Shown: positions 6,845 to 9,435 of the stretch, one piece after another
How positions within the stretch are numbered: position 1 is the first letter of the stretch
How the letters are laid out: every line of letters starts with the position of its first letter
Assembly (NCBI GenBank): GCA_903938935.1
Contig: CAJAFD010000415.1
Coordinates: 1 to 9,435, forward strand
Source: an uncultured Opitutia bacterium
GTDB taxonomy: Bacteria > Verrucomicrobiota > Verrucomicrobiia > Opitutales > Opitutaceae
DNA length: 9,435 nt
Direction: 5' to 3'
The notes under the pieces: model-generated
Seen by the model: the letters and a program-made list of their open reading frames with translations, nothing else
Databases searched by the model: none
Told to the model about the DNA's origin: nothing
Translations under genes and position numbers: made by a program

Positions 6845-6847
6845 CCT
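6659..6847. repeat. Array of nine 21-bp units with a near-palindromic ACGYGT core
   Basis: Nine head-to-tail units of exactly 21 bases start at 6659, 6680, 6701, 6722, 6743, 6764, 6785, 6806 and 6827. Each begins with a six-base core: GCGGGT, ACACGT, ACGCGT, ACGTGT, ATGCGT, ACACGT, ACGTGT, ACGCGT and ACGGGT. The cores are near-palindromic, and two are the perfect palindrome ACGCGT. The 15-base spacers are of two kinds. Those at 6707-6721, 6728-6742 and 6749-6763 are purine-rich with GGGAAG and CTTGG. The others (from 6686, 6770, 6791, 6812 and 6833) are pyrimidine-rich and resemble the reverse complement of the first kind, for example CTCTTCC. Both strands stay open in the core-aligned frame as heptapeptide repeats. 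The period is two helical turns, so all cores face one side of the DNA. Function is unknown: a protein-binding array, a structured non-coding element or a repeat peptide are all possible. Confidence 0.88.
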
Positions 6848-6965
6848 TTCAGCTCTTCTTTGAATCCACACTGGGTGCGTCAGGGTGATTTCGAAGGATT
6901 AACGGCCTGGCGCGGGGGCAAAGGATGAGGCCTTTTGGCCAAACGATGCGGCGCACGTCCGCGGC
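6848..6965. other. Intergenic stretch between the repeat array and the 50-residue small frame
   Basis: I see no gene here. A short palindrome GGCCTTTTGGCC (6929-6940) has only a 4-bp stem and no following T-tract in either direction, so I do not call it a terminator. It does lie just downstream of the small minus-strand frame that ends at 6966. Confidence 0.4.
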
Positions 6966-7118
6966 TTAGGCGGTAAGGTGCGGGATGCTAAAAAACTCAA
7001 AACCACCCGGCGGAATTTCATCCGCCGCCTCGCTCCTTCCGGGATGATACCGCTCTCTTCGTTTTAGCCGGGCCTGCTTCAGGTTCTGCTCGGCGAAGTA
7101 CGGTTCGCTAGGATTCAT
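6966..7118 (-). CDS. Possible small protein of 50 residues, function unknown
   Basis: An ATG at 7118 on the minus strand opens a 50-codon frame ending with TAA at 6966-6968. GAAGG (7129-7133 on the plus coordinates) lies 10 bases upstream of the start, a usable ribosome binding site. The product is hydrophilic: MNPSEPYFAEQ at the start, a basic helix-like stretch LKQARLKRRERYHPGR (13-28), then EAADEIPPGGFEF (30-42) and the end SIPHLTA. There is no membrane segment and no cysteine. The composition looks like a real protein rather than translated GC-rich noise, with aromatic residues at both ends and a balanced charge pattern. A perfect 7-bp inverted repeat (7008-7014 with 7021-7027) lies inside it. 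I do not recognise a family. It could instead be chance openness in an intergenic region. Confidence 0.45.
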   Translation of the reverse strand: MNPSEPYFAEQNLKQARLKRRERYHPGRSEAADEIPPGGFEFFSIPHLTA

Positions 7119-7207
7119 CACCGTTTTTCCTTCACTCAATTAGTTCTCACATCCCTATCAGCACGAGCCCGAATCCGTCCCGCGGCATCTGAGTTCCTGC
7201 TCCTAGA
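7119..7207. other. Short divergent leader region between the two small genes
   Basis: About 120 bases separate the starts of the 50-residue frame (minus) and the 74-residue gene (plus). The first part carries the GAAGG site for the minus-strand frame. No tRNA-like or other known RNA structure was recognised in it. Confidence 0.35.
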
Positions 7208-7230
7208 TATTATCACGTTTAACAGGAGGT
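7208..7230 (+). promoter_or_regulatory. Possible -10 element and strong Shine-Dalgarno site of the 74-residue gene
   Basis: TATTAT at 7208-7213 is an AT-rich, -10-like hexamer in GC-rich surroundings, but no good -35 partner lies 16-18 bases before it. It is only about 25 bases from the start codon, so any transcript from it would have a very short leader. AGGAGGT at 7224-7230 is a near-perfect Shine-Dalgarno sequence, 8 bases before the ATG at 7239. It is the best ribosome binding site in the window and decides the start. Confidence 0.6.
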
Positions 7231-7238
7231 CTGTTACC

Positions 7239-7463
7239 ATGAATATCGCCATGATCAGTCCCGCTCCGGCCATGCCGGCTCTGCGGCAAACGGCCGCGCT
7301 TTACACGCGACACACCGACGCCGATCTCACCGTAAATCCGGCCGATTGGGCCGGCGATGTCGATACGATCCACGATCTCAAAAAGGCGTTGTTGCATGCG
7401 ATCGACGCCGGCGACTTCGCCAAGGCGATTCACATTTTGCACGTGTTGCAAAACCTGCATTGA
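7239..7463 (+). CDS. Small hypothetical protein, 74 residues
   Basis: I do not recognise this protein. It is supported as a gene by the AGGAGGT site 8 bases before the ATG, by a clean stop at 7461-7463 and by hairpins directly downstream. The first half (1-40) is Ala/Pro/Thr-rich with no signal peptide or membrane segment: MNIAMISPAPAMPALRQTAA, then ADLTVNPADWAGD. The second half (about 42-74) looks like two short amphipathic helices, TIHDLKKALLHAIDAGD followed by FAKAIHILHVLQNLH. This helix-turn-helix pattern resembles the paired helices of TPR-like folds or small protein-protein docking domains, but that is only a resemblance. The strong ribosome binding site, unlike those of its neighbours, suggests high translation. 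It is isolated: divergent from the 50-residue frame and convergent with the peptidase gene. Confidence 0.75.
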   Translation: MNIAMISPAPAMPALRQTAALYTRHTDADLTVNPADWAGDVDTIHDLKKALLHAIDAGDFAKAIHILHVLQNLH

Positions 7464-7472
7464 GCAGCGCAA

Positions 7473-7526
7473 CGCCCTGTTCGGGCGCGGGTCGGCGGGG
7501 TGTTTGGGCCCCGCCGATGGGGCTTT
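7473..7526 (+). terminator. Hairpin cluster downstream of the 74-residue gene, likely terminator
   Basis: Just after the small gene there is a 5-bp stem CGCCC/GGGCG (7473-7477 with 7483-7487). It is followed by a perfect 9-bp inverted repeat TCGGCGGGG/CCCCGCCGA (7492-7500 with 7509-7517) with an 8-base loop. An alternative stem GCCCC/GGGGC (7508-7512 with 7519-7523) is followed by TTTAA. The T-tract is short, so termination efficiency is uncertain. The structure also lies immediately downstream of the convergent peptidase gene and could serve both, but no T-tract follows on the minus strand. Confidence 0.55.
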
Positions 7527-7533
7527 AACTGGC

Positions 7534-9435
7534 TTACTTAGCGGGGGCGCCGGGGACGGTGCCGGCTTTGATCAAAATCATGTTCTCGGGCTTGAGGTGT
7601 TTTTTGATCGCGGCGTTAACGTCGGCGGTGGTGAGGGCGTTGATCTTGCCGGGGTATTCGTCGAGCCAGGTGAGATCGTAGCCGCGGTGCACAGCGCTGA
7701 GCATGGCGCCGGCGAGACCGTCGGTGGTGGCGAGGCCGACTTTGAAGGAGCCGACGAGGTTGCTCTTGCGGCGCTCGACTTCGGTGTCGGTGGCGCCGGC
7801 TTCATACCAGCTCTTCAACTGGCGCTGGGTGGAGGCGAGGCCTTTTTCGAGGAGCGCGGGGGCAAAGGTGGCGGTGATCTTCCAGTCGCCGTCGCTGAAT
7901 GTGTCGCGCGCGAGACTGGAGCCGATGCCGTAGGTGAGGCCTTCTTTGTCGCGGACGTTGGCCATGAGGCGGCCGGTGAAGCCGCTGCCGAGGATGGCGG
8001 TGCCGACGCGGAGGGCTTGGTAATCGGGGTCGTTGTATTTGAGGCCGCTGGCTTGGCCGAGGACGACGCTCACGCTGGTCTTGTCGGCCATGAACACGTT
8101 TTGGTCTTTGGCGGCATCGGTCTGCGAGGCCTTGGCGGGACGAATCAGGGCGGCGCCGCCCGTCCAGCCGGCAAAAGCGGAGGTGAGTTCTTTTTGGATT
8201 TGCGGAATGTCGAGATCGCCGACGACGACGAGCGTGAGGTGATCTGGGCCGTAATATTTTTTGTGGAAGGCGACGACATCCTCGAGTTTGGCGGATTCGA
8301 TGGCGGCGAGCATGTCATCAGCGGGCGTCTGGCGGTTGGGGTGGCCGATGGGATAGACGGCGCGGGTGAAGGCGTCGGCGGCGCGGAAGTCGGTGTTTTC
8401 GAGGGAGCGCTTGAGGCTGCCGGCGTATTGTTTCTTGGCCTTGGCAAATTCCTCGGCAGAGAGCGCGGGGGTGCGGAGTTGTTCGGCGATGAGGCTGATG
8501 ACCAGCGGGACGTCTTTCTTGAGGCACTTGGCGCTCACGGTGGCGACCTGCGTATCCACGCTGAAGGAAATAGTGGCGCCGACGGATTCGAGTTTTTCGG
8601 CGATGGCGAATTTGTCCTGCTTGGTGGTGCCTTGGTCGAGGAGCATGCCGGTGAGGGTGGGGATGGCGGGGTTGCCGTCGGCGGCGAAGGCGTCACCGGC
8701 GGGCAAGGAGGCTTTCATCGTGACGACCTGTTTCACGCCGGTGGGGTAAGCGATGACATCCATGCCGGCGATTTTGGTGCGGACGGCGTTGGGGGCGATT
8801 TTGGCGCCGGAGGTAACGGTGGGCGCGGCGCTGGCGGCGGAGGTTTCGGCGAGGGCGAGCGGAGCGCCGAGAGCCGCGTCGTCGAGGCCGGGCGTGCGGT
8901 AGTAATACGGACCGTCGCTGAGGGCGGGCTTGGCGGCGGGTTTAGCCGTGGGTTTGGCGCCGGAGGCACCGCCGGCGGCCGTGGGGACGAACCAACCCGT
9001 GGTGCTCTGGTCGATGTTGAGGTAGCGGTTGGCGACGCGCTGGACGTCGGCGAGGGTGACTTTCTGGGCGGCTTCTTCGAGGGAGTAGAACAACGCCCAA
9101 TCACCAGCGGCGATGCATTCGTTGAGGTTGCCGGCGATGGCGAAGGAGCCGTCGCGTTGGAAGGCGGCGTCGGCGAGGGTCTTGGCGACAGCGGCGGCGA
9201 CCTCGGTCGCGGTGACGCCGTCTTTTTTCAAGCGTTCGATTTCTTCGACGGCGATTTTTTCGACCTCGTCGTGTTTCGCGCCGGGCGCGAGTGGGGCGAA
9301 GATGATGTGCATCGTCGTGTCGTGGTTGAAACCGGCGAAGGCTTGGACGCCGGTGGTGAGATTTTTATCGGTGAGCGCTTTGTAGAGCCGGCTGTTTTTG
9401 CCGTCGGTGAGGATGGCGCTGAGGACGGCCATGGC
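7534..9435 (-). CDS. M16-family (insulinase/PqqL-like) peptidase, C-terminal part (cut by window edge)
   Basis: The frame is open to the window edge and ends with TAA at 7534-7536, giving 634 codons including the stop. The ATG at 9430-9432 is internal: the sequence there (VLSAILTDGKNSRLYKAL) is the middle of an M16 domain. Numbering from that Met, residues 1-150 are the second domain of the N-terminal half. Residues 153-171 are a Gly/Ala/Lys/Pro linker, and residues from about 205 on are a second M16 half. The zinc motif HxxEH of the first half lies outside the window. In the second half its place is taken by GMLLDQGTTKQ (262-272), so that half has no zinc site. It does carry the substrate-binding Arg/Tyr motif, GSGFTGRLMANVRDKEGLTY (482-501), whereas the first half has lost the Tyr. 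This is the usual complementary arrangement in two-halved M16 peptidases. The protein is probably periplasmic, but the N-terminus is not visible. Confidence 0.93.
   Translation of the reverse strand, partial: AMAVLSAILTDGKNSRLYKALTDKNLTTGVQAFAGFNHDTTMHIIFAPLAPGAKHDEVEKIAVEEIERLKKDGVTATEVAAAVAKTLADAAFQRDGSFAIAGNLNECIAAGDWALFYSLEEAAQKVTLADVQRVANRYLNIDQSTTGWFVPTAAGGASGAKPTAKPAAKPALSDGPYYYRTPGLDDAALGAPLALAETSAASAAPTVTSGAKIAPNAVRTKIAGMDVIAYPTGVKQVVTMKASLPAGDAFAADGNPAIPTLTGMLLDQGTTKQDKFAIAEKLESVGATISFSVDTQVATVSAKCLKKDVPLVISLIAEQLRTPALSAEEFAKAKKQYAGSLKRSLENTDFRAADAFTRAVYPIGHPNRQTPADDMLAAIESAKLEDVVAFHKKYYGPDHLTLVVVGDLDIPQIQKELTSAFAGWTGGAALIRPAKASQTDAAKDQNVFMADKTSVSVVLGQASGLKYNDPDYQALRVGTAILGSGFTGRLMANVRDKEGLTYGIGSSLARDTFSDGDWKITATFAPALLEKGLASTQRQLKSWYEAGATDTEVERRKSNLVGSFKVGLATTDGLAGAMLSAVHRGYDLTWLDEYPGKINALTTADVNAAIKKHLKPENMILIKAGTVPGAPAK

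Noticed and set aside
6659..6847. CRISPR array
   Set aside because: Units of 21 bases with a 6-base core and spacers related to each other do not fit 24-40 base identical repeats with unrelated spacers, and no cas gene is present.
6940..7240. tmRNA, 6S RNA or tRNA in the intergenic region
   Set aside because: I found no T-loop/CCA-type end, no tag-peptide frame and no cloverleaf on either strand.
7203..7472. An 89-codon minus-strand frame opposite the 74-residue gene
   Set aside because: It is antisense to a gene with a near-perfect ribosome binding site and shows no start signal of its own.

Overview
This is a GC-rich bacterial chromosomal window with six recognisable protein-coding genes, two small hypothetical genes and one unusual repeat array. 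The genes sit on both strands with short intergenic gaps and mostly no clear Shine-Dalgarno site. The mix (bacterial myo-inositol oxygenase, alginate-lyase-family protein, PhoD with a Tat signal, M16 peptidase) would suit a polysaccharide-degrading Verrucomicrobiota bacterium, perhaps Opitutaceae-like. That placement is a guess from gene content and base composition; no rRNA or other marker is present to settle it.

Layout. 1-875 (minus) is the N-terminal third of the carbamoyl-phosphate synthase large subunit, carB, cut by the window edge. It is divergent from a plus-strand pair: a Tat-exported PhoD-type alkaline phosphatase (1072-2649) and a predicted secreted alginate-lyase-family protein (2736-3920). 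Three minus-strand genes follow: a flavin-reductase-like FMN protein (3951-4562), myo-inositol oxygenase (4682-5593) and a short-chain dehydrogenase/reductase (5702-6475). A clear rho-independent terminator overlaps the stop codon of the last of these, so it is probably transcribed apart from the oxygenase.

From 6476 to 7238 the DNA is mostly non-coding. It contains the most striking element of the window: nine head-to-tail 21-bp units (6659-6847) built around a near-palindromic ACGYGT core. The spacer orientation switches within the array, and both strands stay open in the core-aligned frame as heptapeptide repeats. Next come a possible 50-residue gene on the minus strand (6966-7118) and a 74-residue gene on the plus strand (7239-7463) with a near-perfect ribosome binding site. 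The window ends with the C-terminal two thirds or so of a two-halved M16 zinc-peptidase-family protein (7534-9435, minus), convergent with the small gene across a GC-rich hairpin region.

Functional links are modest. PhoD and the lyase-like protein may form a two-gene exported set for scavenging phosphate and uronate polymer. Myo-inositol oxygenase makes D-glucuronate, so lyase and oxygenase would both feed uronate catabolism, but no other uronate gene is visible. I found no CRISPR array, transposase, tRNA or rRNA.
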